Origin: Lewinellaceae bacterium
GTDB lineage: Bacteria > Bacteroidota > Bacteroidia > Chitinophagales > Saprospiraceae
Reading direction: 5' to 3'
Length of the DNA: 64,000 bases
NCBI GenBank assembly: GCA_024644235.1
Contig: JAHELJ010000006.1
Coordinates: forward strand, 62,001-126,000
Made by a program: the position numbers and the translations under genes
The notes under the pieces: generated by a model
Seen by the model: the letters and a program-made list of their open reading frames with translations, nothing else
Databases searched by the model: none
Told to the model about the DNA's origin: nothing
Shown here: piece by piece, positions 37,905 to 46,894 of the stretch
Layout of the letters: each line of letters opens with the position of its first letter
Position numbering within the stretch: the first letter of the stretch is position 1

Positions 37905-38798
37905 ATGGCAAAGTTCAGAACTTCTCATTCTACCAGGAAGCATAGCATTTGGTCCGGTGCTTTACGAATTGTGATCATACTCGTCTTCCTCGTTGCTGTA
38001 TTGGTTTTCGCTGGTCCATGTCTTCGGGGAATTCTGGAGTCAGATGCAATTTTAACTGACGGAGCTACAGAACGTTTCTATCTACCAAGCAGTACAGATG
38101 ATCCTGTCTATCACAAGAAGCACTATTCATTGGCCTATAACGAAGATACCGAGCAAGCCCGATGGGTCGCGTATGAACTGACGAGGTCGCAACTAAATGC
38201 GAAGAAGGTAGGTAGATCTGATTATTTTAAGGAGGACCTTTTCATCCGGAGTGGATCCTCTACTTTTTCAGATTATAAGAATAGTGGGTACACCAAAGGT
38301 CATTTAGTGCCTGCTGCAGATCGAGGATTTTCTATTGATGCGATGGAGGAAACCTTTCTGATGAGTAATATGTCACCTCAAACTTATGCCTGTAATGGTG
38401 GAATCTGGCGTGAATTGGAGGAGCAGACCAGAGATTGGGCCCGAAAATTTGAAGCTTTGTATATCGTATCAGGGCCCGTATTTGAAACTTCTCGATATGA
38501 GACTATTGGCCGCAACAGCGTGGGAGTTCCAGATGCATTTTTCAAGGTTCTTTTGGATGCCACAGACCCTGAACTAAAGGGAATAGGCTTTATTATACCT
38601 AATCAGATATCATATGAATCTTTGGATAATTACGCGATGACAATCGACAAGGTTGAAGAAAAAACTGGTCTTGATTTCTTCCATGAGCTTTTTACCGATA
38701 AATTAGAGGCCGAGATTGAGCAGTCCCTGACTTTGGAGCATTGGCCCTTCAGCGAGAAACGGTTTCAACGCAGAATCAGGGAATGGAATATCCGTTGA
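37905..38798 (+). CDS. Membrane-anchored DNA/RNA non-specific endonuclease (NucA type)
   Basis: A 297-residue protein with an N-terminal membrane helix (IVIILVFLVAVLVFAG) and a beta-beta-alpha-metal nuclease domain. The active-site motif is KGHLVPAADR with general base His133; the usual family form is (D/R)RGH, so the Arg before Gly is Lys here. SNMSPQTYACNGGIWRELEEQ supplies the metal-binding Asn and the Glu of the H-N-E triad. It should degrade nucleic acid outside the cytoplasm, anchored to the membrane. ATG 37905 follows the promoter element directly. A HerA-like ATPase gene starts 30 bp after its stop. Confidence 0.9.
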   Translation: MAKFRTSHSTRKHSIWSGALRIVIILVFLVAVLVFAGPCLRGILESDAILTDGATERFYLPSSTDDPVYHKKHYSLAYNEDTEQARWVAYELTRSQLNAKKVGRSDYFKEDLFIRSGSSTFSDYKNSGYTKGHLVPAADRGFSIDAMEETFLMSNMSPQTYACNGGIWRELEEQTRDWARKFEALYIVSGPVFETSRYETIGRNSVGVPDAFFKVLLDATDPELKGIGFIIPNQISYESLDNYAMTIDKVEEKTGLDFFHELFTDKLEAEIEQSLTLEHWPFSEKRFQRRIREWNIR

Positions 38799-38828
38799 CT
38801 CCCCGGAAGACTGCAACAACTTAAAGAC

Positions 38829-40394
38829 ATGACCGACATCAGTAAATTTATTGCCAGGATCAATAAGGCATATTCTTTTGAAGGACCATTCGTGACACTA
38901 GGGGGCGCAATGCTCGATCGCGAGTGCCTGACCGGTACTTTAGTGAACCTGCCATTAAAAACCCTAAATCGCCATGGCCTCATTGCTGGGGCTACTGGAA
39001 CTGGTAAGACCAAAACGTTGCAGGTTTTAGCTGAGCAGCTTTCGGCTCACAGTGTCCCCGTTTTGCTTATGGATGTGAAAGGTGACCTAAGCGGAATAGC
39101 AAAAGCTAGTGACGGACATCCAAAGATTGATGAACGGCATGAAAAGATCGGTCTCAAATTTGAGGCCGACACGAGCCCTATCGAATTTTTGACTTTATCA
39201 GAAGAGAAGGGGGCTCGTCTGAGAGCTACGGTGACTGAATTTGGTCCGGTACTCTTTTCCAAGATATTGGACCTTAATGAGACTCAACAGGGTATTGTCG
39301 CCGTGATTTTCAAGTATTGCGATGATCATAATCTACCATTGCTTGATCTAAAGGATTTCAAAAAGACTCTGCAGTGGCTGACCGGTGAAGGGAAGAAAGA
39401 GGTAGAGGCTGAGTATGGCCGGATCTCGACAGCTTCAATGGGGACGATCATGCGTAAGATCATTGAGTTGGAGCAACAAGGTGCTGATGTCTTCTTTGGT
39501 GAGCGAAGTTTCGACATGGATGATTTGATCCGTATCGATGAATCAGGCAAGGGGGTTGTTTCCATAGTCAGGTTGACTGACATTCAAGACAGGCCTAATC
39601 TGTTCTCTACTTTTATGCTTCAAATGCTGGCTGAAATCTATGCCACTTTTCCCGAAGAAGGAGATGTCGACCAGCCAAAACTGGTCATATTTATTGATGA
39701 AGCTCACCTGGTTTTTGATGAAGCATCGGATGCACTTCTGGATCAGATCGAAGCGATAATTAAATTGATCAGATCTAAAGGTGTTGGGATTATTTTTGTG
39801 ACTCAGAATCCGACTGACATACCCGATAGCGTACTTAGCCAACTGGGTTTAAAGGTGCAGCATGCACTGCGAGCGTTCACAGCTAAAGATCGAAAAGCGA
39901 TCAAGCTTGCCGCTCAAAATTTCCCTATTACTGAGCATTATGACATCGAACAACTACTTACTGAATTGGGCATTGGTGAAGCCTTAGTTACAGTACTTGA
40001 TGAAAAGGGAAGACCTACACCTTTGGTTCATACAATGTTACGGGCACCGCAATCCCGAATGGATATCCTATCACCTTCAGAGATTAATTACATCGTCCGT
40101 GAGTCCTACCTGGTTGAGAAGTACAATCAGGAGGTAGATCGCGATAGTGCCTATGAAATCCTCAATGAGAAAATTGAGCTGGCTCATGAGCAGGAAAGAC
40201 AGGAGGAATTGAGAGAGCAGCAAGAGAAAGCACGAAAAACATACCGGAAAAGAGGTCGTCCTCGTAAGACGGTAGCCGAGCGTACCTGGGATAATACTTC
40301 GCGGGAGCTTGGTCGCACGTTGGCGCGAGAACTCACGAGAGGCATATTGGGAGTGCTGGGGGTTAAGACTACAAGAAGAAGGAGGAGGCGATAG
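38829..40394 (+). CDS. HerA-like ATPase (DUF853/YjgR family)
   Basis: A 521-residue FtsK/HerA-fold ATPase. Walker A GATGTGKTKT lies near residue 55 and Walker B LVIFIDEAHLVF near 286-297. SKGVGIIFVTQNPTDIPDSVLSQLGLKVQHALRAF is the signature of the DUF853 (YjgR) group, with the arginine-finger-like region downstream. A charged coiled coil (about 435-475, AHEQERQEELREQQEKA) precedes an Arg-rich tail ending RRRRRR. HerA proteins are hexameric DNA translocases; the cellular role of YjgR is not established. It follows the NucA-type nuclease by 30 bp in the same direction. Confidence 0.92.
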   Translation: MTDISKFIARINKAYSFEGPFVTLGGAMLDRECLTGTLVNLPLKTLNRHGLIAGATGTGKTKTLQVLAEQLSAHSVPVLLMDVKGDLSGIAKASDGHPKIDERHEKIGLKFEADTSPIEFLTLSEEKGARLRATVTEFGPVLFSKILDLNETQQGIVAVIFKYCDDHNLPLLDLKDFKKTLQWLTGEGKKEVEAEYGRISTASMGTIMRKIIELEQQGADVFFGERSFDMDDLIRIDESGKGVVSIVRLTDIQDRPNLFSTFMLQMLAEIYATFPEEGDVDQPKLVIFIDEAHLVFDEASDALLDQIEAIIKLIRSKGVGIIFVTQNPTDIPDSVLSQLGLKVQHALRAFTAKDRKAIKLAAQNFPITEHYDIEQLLTELGIGEALVTVLDEKGRPTPLVHTMLRAPQSRMDILSPSEINYIVRESYLVEKYNQEVDRDSAYEILNEKIELAHEQERQEELREQQEKARKTYRKRGRPRKTVAERTWDNTSRELGRTLARELTRGILGVLGVKTTRRRRRR

Positions 40395-40403
40395 TTCTAA
40401 AAA

Positions 40404-40946
40404 CTAGTTTCTACTGATCACCGGAAGATAACTTTCGCTATATTTTTTCCAGGGTGTTGTCTTGTGATGATCCATGGCGAAGTAGGTGAGGATCTGTTCA
40501 AATCTTAATGCGGTTTGAAATCCTCTGATCGCCTGAATTACAGATAAATCCTCATCAAGAAATACCGTAGTGGGATAACTTAAACGGCCTTGAGTTAGTT
40601 CAACAGCCAGGGCATGGTAGCCTTTCCGGCCATACTTTACAAAATCATAAGTCCGTCCATTGAAATCAATGGATTGATCTTGTTCAGCATCAAACTTCAC
40701 CGGATAGAAATGCTCATTGAGATAATTGACTATATGCTCATTTTGAAAGGTAGTTTGATCCATTTTCTTGCACCAACCACACCATTCTGTATACACATCC
40801 ACAACCATTTTTCGCTTCTCAACTTTTTGCGCCTCCAAAGCTTCGGAAAAACTCATCCATTTCACTCCAGACTGGGCAATGGCTAAGCTAATCGATAATA
40901 ACAAGATGAAAAGCGAACCTACTACTCTGACAATCAATACTTTCAT
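40404..40946 (-). CDS. Exported thioredoxin-like protein (CGWC)
   Basis: A 180-residue protein with a signal peptide (IVRVVGSLFILLLSISLAIAQ) and a thioredoxin-7/DUF255-like domain. The active site is WCGWCKKMDQTTF around residue 55, followed by the usual YPVKFDAEQ strand and the cis-Pro region LSYPTTVFLDED. It should act as a periplasmic disulfide reductase. The KKMDQTTF motif after the second Cys is typical of Bacteroidota thiol:disulfide interchange proteins. It converges with the HerA gene (9 bp apart) and has its own divergent promoter region. Confidence 0.9.
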   Translation of the reverse strand: MKVLIVRVVGSLFILLLSISLAIAQSGVKWMSFSEALEAQKVEKRKMVVDVYTEWCGWCKKMDQTTFQNEHIVNYLNEHFYPVKFDAEQDQSIDFNGRTYDFVKYGRKGYHALAVELTQGRLSYPTTVFLDEDLSVIQAIRGFQTALRFEQILTYFAMDHHKTTPWKKYSESYLPVISRN

Positions 40947-41041
40947 TCTGATTGATTCCGCTTATTAGACAGACGAAATAACAACACTCAAACAACTTTT
41001 ACAAGGAGCTTATGCTATATGGAGTGGTTTTTAAAAGAACT

Positions 41042-42094
41042 TTAACGTGATTCATCTGTAGGCTGGTAACCTGAGCGATATAATATCTCAATTTGGTTGT
41101 CCTGGAGCTTTTCTGATCGGGTTACCTGACCAGGTCGTAAAGGTGCTTTCAAACCACTGCCTAAGTTGGAAGAAGACCGGATAATGCGACATTCATCCCA
41201 GAGATCGAGAGTAATCAGGGATTGGAGTAGCTTTAGCCCTCCCTCCACCATGATCGAACCCACCTGCTGAGTATAAAGATCAGCCATGAGTGTCGGCAAA
41301 AGAGCGCTGTCGAACGGCTTCTGCACTTGTTGGACATGTGCTGGCAGATCCCTCCTGATTTTTTGGGTGTAGACTCTGGTTTGAGCCGTATTAGAAAAAA
41401 TGTGCAGAAGGGGATCCAGGACACCCAGTCGATCCAAAGTAACCCGAAGGGGTGATCTGCCGAAGTGATACCGTGTAGTCAATTCGGGATTGTCTGTCAT
41501 TACAGTGCCAGTACCCACGAATATTGCATTAACCTGTGATCTCCACCGATGTACGAGTCTTGCAGAAGCTCGATTGCTGATCTGGACCTGTGTTCCCCTT
41601 TTGCCGATAAATCCGTCTCTGGATTCTGCCCATTTGAGGATGATATATGGTCTCCTGAACAGCTGCTGAATTACAAATGGTCGAAGCAGGGCCTTTGATT
41701 TCGTGCTGCTCTTAACAATAACCTTTCTACCTGCCTCTCTCAGGTGAATCGTGCCGCTGACAAGTGGATTCGGGTCATCTTCAGCAATTACTATTACAGG
41801 AATATTTTGCTTGATGATCGCATCCGTACATGCTCCTGTTTTTCCTAGATGTGAACATGGTTCAAGGGAAACGTATAGGGTAGGTAGACTGGAATGATGC
41901 CTGGGGATTTGGACCATGTTTCTCATCGCTTCAATCTCGGCATGAGGGCCTCCGAAGATTCTATGCAGTCCTTCACCTATGATCCGTTCCTTTTCGACAA
42001 GTACTGCACCCACAGCAGGATTCGTCTTTGTCGCGCCTAGTCCTGCCCTTGCCAGATCGCACGCTCGGTTGATGTAGTTAACATGTTGACTCAC
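41042..42094 (-). CDS. ribD: Bifunctional riboflavin biosynthesis deaminase/reductase
   Basis: A 350-residue enzyme performing the second and third steps of riboflavin synthesis. The N-terminal deaminase has the zinc ligands in GGPHAEIEAM and PCSHLGKTGAC. The C-terminal reductase has YIILKWAESRDGFIGKRG and VNAIFVGTGTVMTDNPELTTR, which bind substrate and NADPH. Length and order match RibD. It starts at GTG 42094 (SQHVNYINRACDLARAGLG); no ATG is in frame nearby. It is monocistronic, as often in Bacteroidota, and divergent from the AP2-HNH gene. Confidence 0.95.
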   Translation of the reverse strand: MSQHVNYINRACDLARAGLGATKTNPAVGAVLVEKERIIGEGLHRIFGGPHAEIEAMRNMVQIPRHHSSLPTLYVSLEPCSHLGKTGACTDAIIKQNIPVIVIAEDDPNPLVSGTIHLREAGRKVIVKSSTKSKALLRPFVIQQLFRRPYIILKWAESRDGFIGKRGTQVQISNRASARLVHRWRSQVNAIFVGTGTVMTDNPELTTRYHFGRSPLRVTLDRLGVLDPLLHIFSNTAQTRVYTQKIRRDLPAHVQQVQKPFDSALLPTLMADLYTQQVGSIMVEGGLKLLQSLITLDLWDECRIIRSSSNLGSGLKAPLRPGQVTRSEKLQDNQIEILYRSGYQPTDESR

Positions 42095-42250
42095 CTAGAT
42101 CTGTTTAATCTCCATACGAACCAGTAAAAATCGAATTACTATGCGTAGCCGTAATTGATTTATTTTCAGTCAAATAATTTCCCTATCTTTAAGGCACGGG
42201 TAGAAATACCCTTGTAAGAAACACATTTAGATCCGTTAAACACTCAAGTT

Positions 42251-42808
42251 TTGTTGTACAAAGTAAAGCTCAAAAACGCTAAGGATAGCGTTATGTTGGA
42301 TGCTGAGGTATATGAGCATTTGACAACTGATCCGTACCTAGTTAAAATTGATTTTGTTAACAATCTCCGAAAGCATTCCTCGGGCTGCGGAGTTTTTCAG
42401 AAATCTTGGAGAAAGAGCAACGGGAACTACAAGATAGAGACGATCTATCTTCACCGTTACATAGCTGAAAAATTCTTGGCGAAGCCCAAAGAACGCGGAA
42501 GAAATCTGGTCGGTGCCAAGAATGGCAATAAGCTTGATTGCAGATTGCAAAATCTGGAATGGCGTACCAGGTCAACCTCCAGTCGTAACCGGAAGACCAC
42601 CAGTAAAACAGGGTATACTGGAGTCTATCTAGAAAACAAGAAGTATCGTGCTATCATTACTATTAATGGTAAGGCGGTGCATATCGGGATGTATAATACC
42701 CCGGAGGAGGCAGCTCGAGCCTACAACAAGAAGGCTAAAGAAATTTATGGAGAGACTGCTAGATTAAACAAGATCAAGCGCATCAAGAGGCAAGAGGCTA
42801 TTGCCTGA
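42251..42808 (+). CDS. AP2/HNH-type protein with a missing central His
   Basis: A 185-residue protein combining an HNH_3-like region (LHRYIAEKFL, then NGNKLDCRLQNLEW) and an AP2 DNA-binding domain (TGYTGVYLENKKYRA to EEAARAYNKKAKEIYGETARLN). Such proteins are usually homing endonucleases of phages and introns. Here the central His of the nuclease motif, normally in a V-N-H-x-D-G context, reads V-G-A-K-N-G, so catalysis is doubtful. It begins at TTG 42251 (or 42254); upstream in frame is a stop. A 5-bp GAAA hairpin lies in its leader (42198-42211). It is not flanked by phage or intron features, so domestication as a DNA-binding protein is possible. Confidence 0.82.
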   Translation: MLYKVKLKNAKDSVMLDAEVYEHLTTDPYLVKIDFVNNLRKHSSGCGVFQKSWRKSNGNYKIETIYLHRYIAEKFLAKPKERGRNLVGAKNGNKLDCRLQNLEWRTRSTSSRNRKTTSKTGYTGVYLENKKYRAIITINGKAVHIGMYNTPEEAARAYNKKAKEIYGETARLNKIKRIKRQEAIA

Positions 42809-42817
42809 ACCCTCTTA

Positions 42818-43942
42818 TTAGGTGAGGATCTTTCTGATGCGTTCGATGACATAGTCGATCTCATCCCTGGTATTGATTTCGCTAAATGAAAAACGAATGG
42901 TGATACGTTCGTCCCTGGGATCAATTGCCTCCAATACATGGGATCCCTTGATTGCTCCTGAGCTGCACGCACTGCCACCGCTGGCTGCTATGCCTTCAAT
43001 ATCAAGGTTCATCAACAGCATATCTGTTTTTGCATTTTGAGGAAAAGATGTGCTTAGTACGGTATAAAGTGATTCTCCGTCAGGATCACCATTAAATTTC
43101 ACACCTGGTACTTCTTTTATCAGTGCAGCTTTCATGTAATCTCTCAATTCAATAATATGGTTTCGCATGCCTGCCATGTTCTGACAACAAATGTCAAATG
43201 CCGTGGCCATGCCATGGATGTGTGCGGTGTTCTCTGTTCCGGAGCGCATAGTTCTTTCTTGTCCACCACCATCCACAAAAGGCTTGATCGAGTTGTCTGA
43301 ATTGACATAGAGAAACCCTATTCCCTTTGGTCCATGAAATTTATGGGCCGATCCACTGAGAAAGGAAACATGGAGATTCTCCAGGTCAAGGGGAAAATGG
43401 GCTACAGTCTGAACGGTGTCAGAATGAAACAAAGCACCATTTTGACTGCATATCTCTCCAATACGTCTGATGTCATTCATGGTCCCGATTTCGTTGTTTG
43501 CATGCATGATTGAAACCAGCGTCTTTTTCTCGTCTTGTTTCAAATGTGCTTCGAGTTCAAAAAGGTTAGGACGGCCCTGAAGGTCCACGCCTAACATCAC
43601 GCATTCGATTTCAAAAGGTGCCAGATTCTGCATGGACTCCAGCACGCTGGGATGCTCTACAGTAGTCGTAATAATTCTCTTCACTCCGAGATCCCGCACT
43701 GCGCACTTGATCGCTGTATTGTTGGATTCCGTTCCTCCGCTGGTGAAAAAGATCTCACCAAGAGACGCATTGAGATGATTGGCTATGGTCTTTCTGGCGT
43801 CCTCAACTATGGATTTAGCATTACGACCATAGAAATGAATAGAGGATGGATTGCCAAAATGATCCCTCAGAACGGAAGATATCGAATCGATTACTTCCGG
43901 AAATAGGGGAGTGGTAGCGGCATTATCTAAGTATACTCTCAT
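42818..43942 (-). CDS. Cysteine desulfurase (IscS/NifS family)
   Basis: A 374-residue PLP enzyme that takes sulfur from cysteine for Fe-S clusters or thiolation. It opens YLDNAATTPL; the PLP Lys lies in SGSAHKFHGPKGIGFLY and the catalytic Cys in SGGSACSSGAIKGSHVL, the group I layout. FTSGGTESNNTAI and HANNEIGTMN are also typical. Its start overlaps the end of a second class V enzyme upstream by 20 bp, so both are translated together. Convergent with the AP2-HNH gene, stops 9 bp apart. Whether it is housekeeping IscS cannot be decided, since no IscU/SufU-like scaffold gene lies beside it. Confidence 0.93.
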   Translation of the reverse strand: MRVYLDNAATTPLFPEVIDSISSVLRDHFGNPSSIHFYGRNAKSIVEDARKTIANHLNASLGEIFFTSGGTESNNTAIKCAVRDLGVKRIITTTVEHPSVLESMQNLAPFEIECVMLGVDLQGRPNLFELEAHLKQDEKKTLVSIMHANNEIGTMNDIRRIGEICSQNGALFHSDTVQTVAHFPLDLENLHVSFLSGSAHKFHGPKGIGFLYVNSDNSIKPFVDGGGQERTMRSGTENTAHIHGMATAFDICCQNMAGMRNHIIELRDYMKAALIKEVPGVKFNGDPDGESLYTVLSTSFPQNAKTDMLLMNLDIEGIAASGGSACSSGAIKGSHVLEAIDPRDERITIRFSFSEINTRDEIDYVIERIRKILT

Positions 43943-45434
43943 AACTGGAGGCTGGCTTCTGAAGATCCTTATTGAACCAATCCTGGATCAACTCGGACTC
44001 CGGCAAAACACCAGTAAAATGATGATACTCATTGGTACGATTGTCGTATTTGTAATCTCTTGCCCAGGTATCGTGATTTGCTACTACCGCGCTAATGGCA
44101 GAAACAATAAGATCAATCTCATCATCGGTCATGACAGGATGAATAGACAGTCGAACCCATCCCGGCTTTACGGATAGGTCGCCTTCATTAATCCTGGATG
44201 TGATTTCGTTTGAAATTTCTGGAGAAACATTCAGAAGATAGTGTCCGTATGTGCCAGCGCAAGAACATCCACCTCTCACCTGTATCCCAAACCGATCGTT
44301 CAGCAACTTTACAAAGAGGTTGTAGTGTAATCCCTCGGTGTAAAATGATATTACTCCCAAGCGATCTCGTTGTTTATCTGCCAGAAAATGGAGTCCTTTG
44401 ATCGGATCTAAACCCCTCCAAATCCTTTCCAAAATTTGATGCTCCCGGGCCTGCATTTTGCTGGTTTGCATTTTATCCTTTAATTGAATGCATAGTGCCA
44501 CTTTGATAGTTTGAAGAAAAGCGGGTGTACCGCCATCCTCCCTGGCTTCGATTTCCTCCAGGTATTTATGTTCACCCCAGGGATTTGTCCAATCTACGGT
44601 ACCACCTCCTGGGTTATCGGGCACTCTATTATGATAAAGAGCTGCGTTAAAAATTAGAATGCCACTTGAACCAGGACCTCCCAAGAATTTATGTGGTGAA
44701 AAGTAGATTGCATCAAGGATCTGTTTGGGATTCTGAGGCCTCATGTCAATGTCAATGTAAGGTGCTGAGCAGGCAAAGTCCACAAAGCAATAGCCTCCAT
44801 GATCATGCATAATTTCTGCTACCTCATGGTATGGTGTCATGATACCGGTCACATTACTACATGAAGTCACTGCGGCAATCTTGAGTGTCCGGTCGGAATA
44901 CTTTTCAAGTAAATTTTTCAGGCCTGTCAAGTCCATCAGCCCTTCCTCATTCGGGGGGATTATTTCCACATCCGCCAGCGTCTCCAGCCAAGAAGTCTGA
45001 TTGGAATGATGTTCCATATGGCTAATAAAAATTACTGGTCTTTCCCTTTCGGGCAGACTTATTCGACCATGATACTTCTCATGGAGTTTCAGCCCCAGGA
45101 TTCTTTGCAGCTTATTGACCACTCCTGTCATTCCCGAGTTTGAGGAGATCAGAATATCCTGAGAGGTAGCTCCTACATGTTCTTTAATGATCTTCTTGGC
45201 TTGCTTGTAAGCCAATGTCATAGCACATCCTGTCAAGGTGGTCTCCGTGTGCGTATTAGCTACATAGGGAGCAATATCATGGGTCAGAATATCCTCTATA
45301 GGCTGGTAAAGTCTTCCTGAGGCTGTCCAGTCAGCATAGATAATCTTCTTTCTACCATATGGCCCTTCAAAGTAAAGATCGTTGCCGATCACATTTTCTC
45401 GGAAGGGTGTAAAATAGGCTTCCAGTGATTCCAT
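43923..45434 (-). CDS. Class V aminotransferase / cysteine-desulfurase-like enzyme
   Basis: A 503-residue PLP enzyme, longer than classical SufS. The PLP Lys is in YFSPHKFLGGPGSSGILIF and a Cys-rich active-site-like motif in RGGCSCAGTYGHYLL. IYADWTASGRLYQPIE and SNSGMTGVVNKLQR replace the usual N-terminal patterns, so it belongs to the less-studied branch of the family found in many Bacteroidota and plants. Activity as a cysteine desulfurase is likely but unproven. It sits between glmM (start codon sharing one base with the glmM stop, TAATG) and the IscS-type gene, forming a three-gene operon. Confidence 0.85.
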   Translation of the reverse strand: MESLEAYFTPFRENVIGNDLYFEGPYGRKKIIYADWTASGRLYQPIEDILTHDIAPYVANTHTETTLTGCAMTLAYKQAKKIIKEHVGATSQDILISSNSGMTGVVNKLQRILGLKLHEKYHGRISLPERERPVIFISHMEHHSNQTSWLETLADVEIIPPNEEGLMDLTGLKNLLEKYSDRTLKIAAVTSCSNVTGIMTPYHEVAEIMHDHGGYCFVDFACSAPYIDIDMRPQNPKQILDAIYFSPHKFLGGPGSSGILIFNAALYHNRVPDNPGGGTVDWTNPWGEHKYLEEIEAREDGGTPAFLQTIKVALCIQLKDKMQTSKMQAREHQILERIWRGLDPIKGLHFLADKQRDRLGVISFYTEGLHYNLFVKLLNDRFGIQVRGGCSCAGTYGHYLLNVSPEISNEITSRINEGDLSVKPGWVRLSIHPVMTDDEIDLIVSAISAVVANHDTWARDYKYDNRTNEYHHFTGVLPESELIQDWFNKDLQKPASSYESILR

Positions 45435-46816
45435 TATGTAGTTGTTAGAGATTGTACTTCATTAACAAATCTATCCGCCAGACTTTCAGCACGACTTTCA
45501 TCAGTACTTTCTGCATAGACCCTGATGATGGGCTCTGTATTACTTTTGCGTAGATGTACCCATTCCTTACCGAAGATTAGCTTCAAGCCATCCAAATCTA
45601 CCTTCTCCTGGTCGATATATTCTTGATTCATTCGCTGGATCACTACATCCGGATCCAGACCATCGTGTAATGTGACCTTCTTCTTGCTGATATGGTAATT
45701 GGGATATTTGCTCCTCAAAGCACTGGATGACAAATTAGTCTTAGATAAATGGCTCAATATCAGAGCAATACCCACCAAAGCATCTCGTCCATAGTGGAGG
45801 GGAGGATAAATCACACCACCATTTCCCTCACCTCCAAAGACGGCTCCAACCTCTTTCATTTTAGACACCACGTTTACTTCGCCCACTGCTGAGGCCACAT
45901 AAGTACCGCCATGCTTTTCAGTAATGTCTTTGAGAGCCCGGGTGCTGGAAAGATTCGAAACTGTCTTCCCAGGTGTGTCTGCTAAAAGGTAATCAGCGAT
46001 CGCTACAATAGTGTATTCTTCACCGAAGAAGCTACCGTCGTCAGATACAATGGCCAATCGGTCAACATCGGGATCAACTGCAATTCCAAGATCGCAACTC
46101 TCTTCTACTACTAATCGGCGAAGATCTTCCAGATTATGTTCCAATGGTTCTGGATCGTGAGCAAATTCACCATTCACAGTTTGATTGATAACCAATACGT
46201 TACATTTGAGTCTCTCAAGTAAAGGAACAACTGAAATAGCTCCGGTTGAGTTGATGCAATCCACCGCAATTTTGAATGACTTCTCCCTTATGTTGTCGAC
46301 ATTGACTAGAGGTAGTTCAAAAATGTCGTCGATATGAGCCGAGATCGTATCAGGCAAGTTCGAGATCTTGCCAAGTGCATCGACGTCGCAATAATTAAAG
46401 CTACCGGATGCCGCCAAAGAAAGTATGTCTGCTCCAGCAGATTTTGAAATAAATTCACCATGATGATTAAGGAACTTCAATGCATTCCATTCTTTACCAT
46501 TATGCGAGGCAGATACCACGATTCCGCCGGCAGCACTTTCCCTGCCAACGGCCAACTCGATGGAAGGAGTGGTGGATAGACCTGCATCGAGCACATCAAA
46601 ACCACATGATTGCAGGGTAGAGTTTACTATTGTTTGCACGACTGGTCCCGATATCCTTCCATCTCTGCCCACAACAACCTTCCGGGAAGTTTGATTAGCC
46701 CGTAGCCATTCAGCATAGGCTGATACAAAATTCACAATGTCGACTGGTGTCAGGTTGTCACCAATTTGACCACCAATGGTGCCCCTGATTCCTGAAATAG
46801 ACTTGATTAATGACAT
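45434..46816 (-). CDS. glmM: Phosphoglucosamine mutase (or related phosphohexomutase)
   Basis: A 460-residue alpha-D-phosphohexomutase that turns glucosamine-6-phosphate into the 1-phosphate for peptidoglycan precursors. The phosphoserine loop is VVSASHNGKEWNALK, the metal loop DPDVDRLAIV, the sugar loop GGEGNGGVIYP and the phosphate loop RKSNTEPIIRVY. ISGIRGTIGGQIGDNLTP at the start is typical of Bacteroidota GlmM-like proteins. ATG 46816 is chosen; the extension to 46888 would run towards the divergent PAP2 gene. It heads an operon with two cysteine-desulfurase-family genes, an unusual combination. Confidence 0.92.
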   Translation of the reverse strand: MSLIKSISGIRGTIGGQIGDNLTPVDIVNFVSAYAEWLRANQTSRKVVVGRDGRISGPVVQTIVNSTLQSCGFDVLDAGLSTTPSIELAVGRESAAGGIVVSASHNGKEWNALKFLNHHGEFISKSAGADILSLAASGSFNYCDVDALGKISNLPDTISAHIDDIFELPLVNVDNIREKSFKIAVDCINSTGAISVVPLLERLKCNVLVINQTVNGEFAHDPEPLEHNLEDLRRLVVEESCDLGIAVDPDVDRLAIVSDDGSFFGEEYTIVAIADYLLADTPGKTVSNLSSTRALKDITEKHGGTYVASAVGEVNVVSKMKEVGAVFGGEGNGGVIYPPLHYGRDALVGIALILSHLSKTNLSSSALRSKYPNYHISKKKVTLHDGLDPDVVIQRMNQEYIDQEKVDLDGLKLIFGKEWVHLRKSNTEPIIRVYAESTDESRAESLADRFVNEVQSLTTT

Positions 46817-46894
46817 AAATAGCTCAATTAACCTTGAGGTTAGCACCAAAATTAAGAATTCAGCCAGATAGATTAGTTTTACGCGCAATCAAGC

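Noticed and set aside
42198-42211. GGGTA-GAAA-TACCC hairpin before the AP2-HNH gene, considered as a riboswitch
   Set aside because: Too short and simple; nothing resembling a known riboswitch core lies around it.
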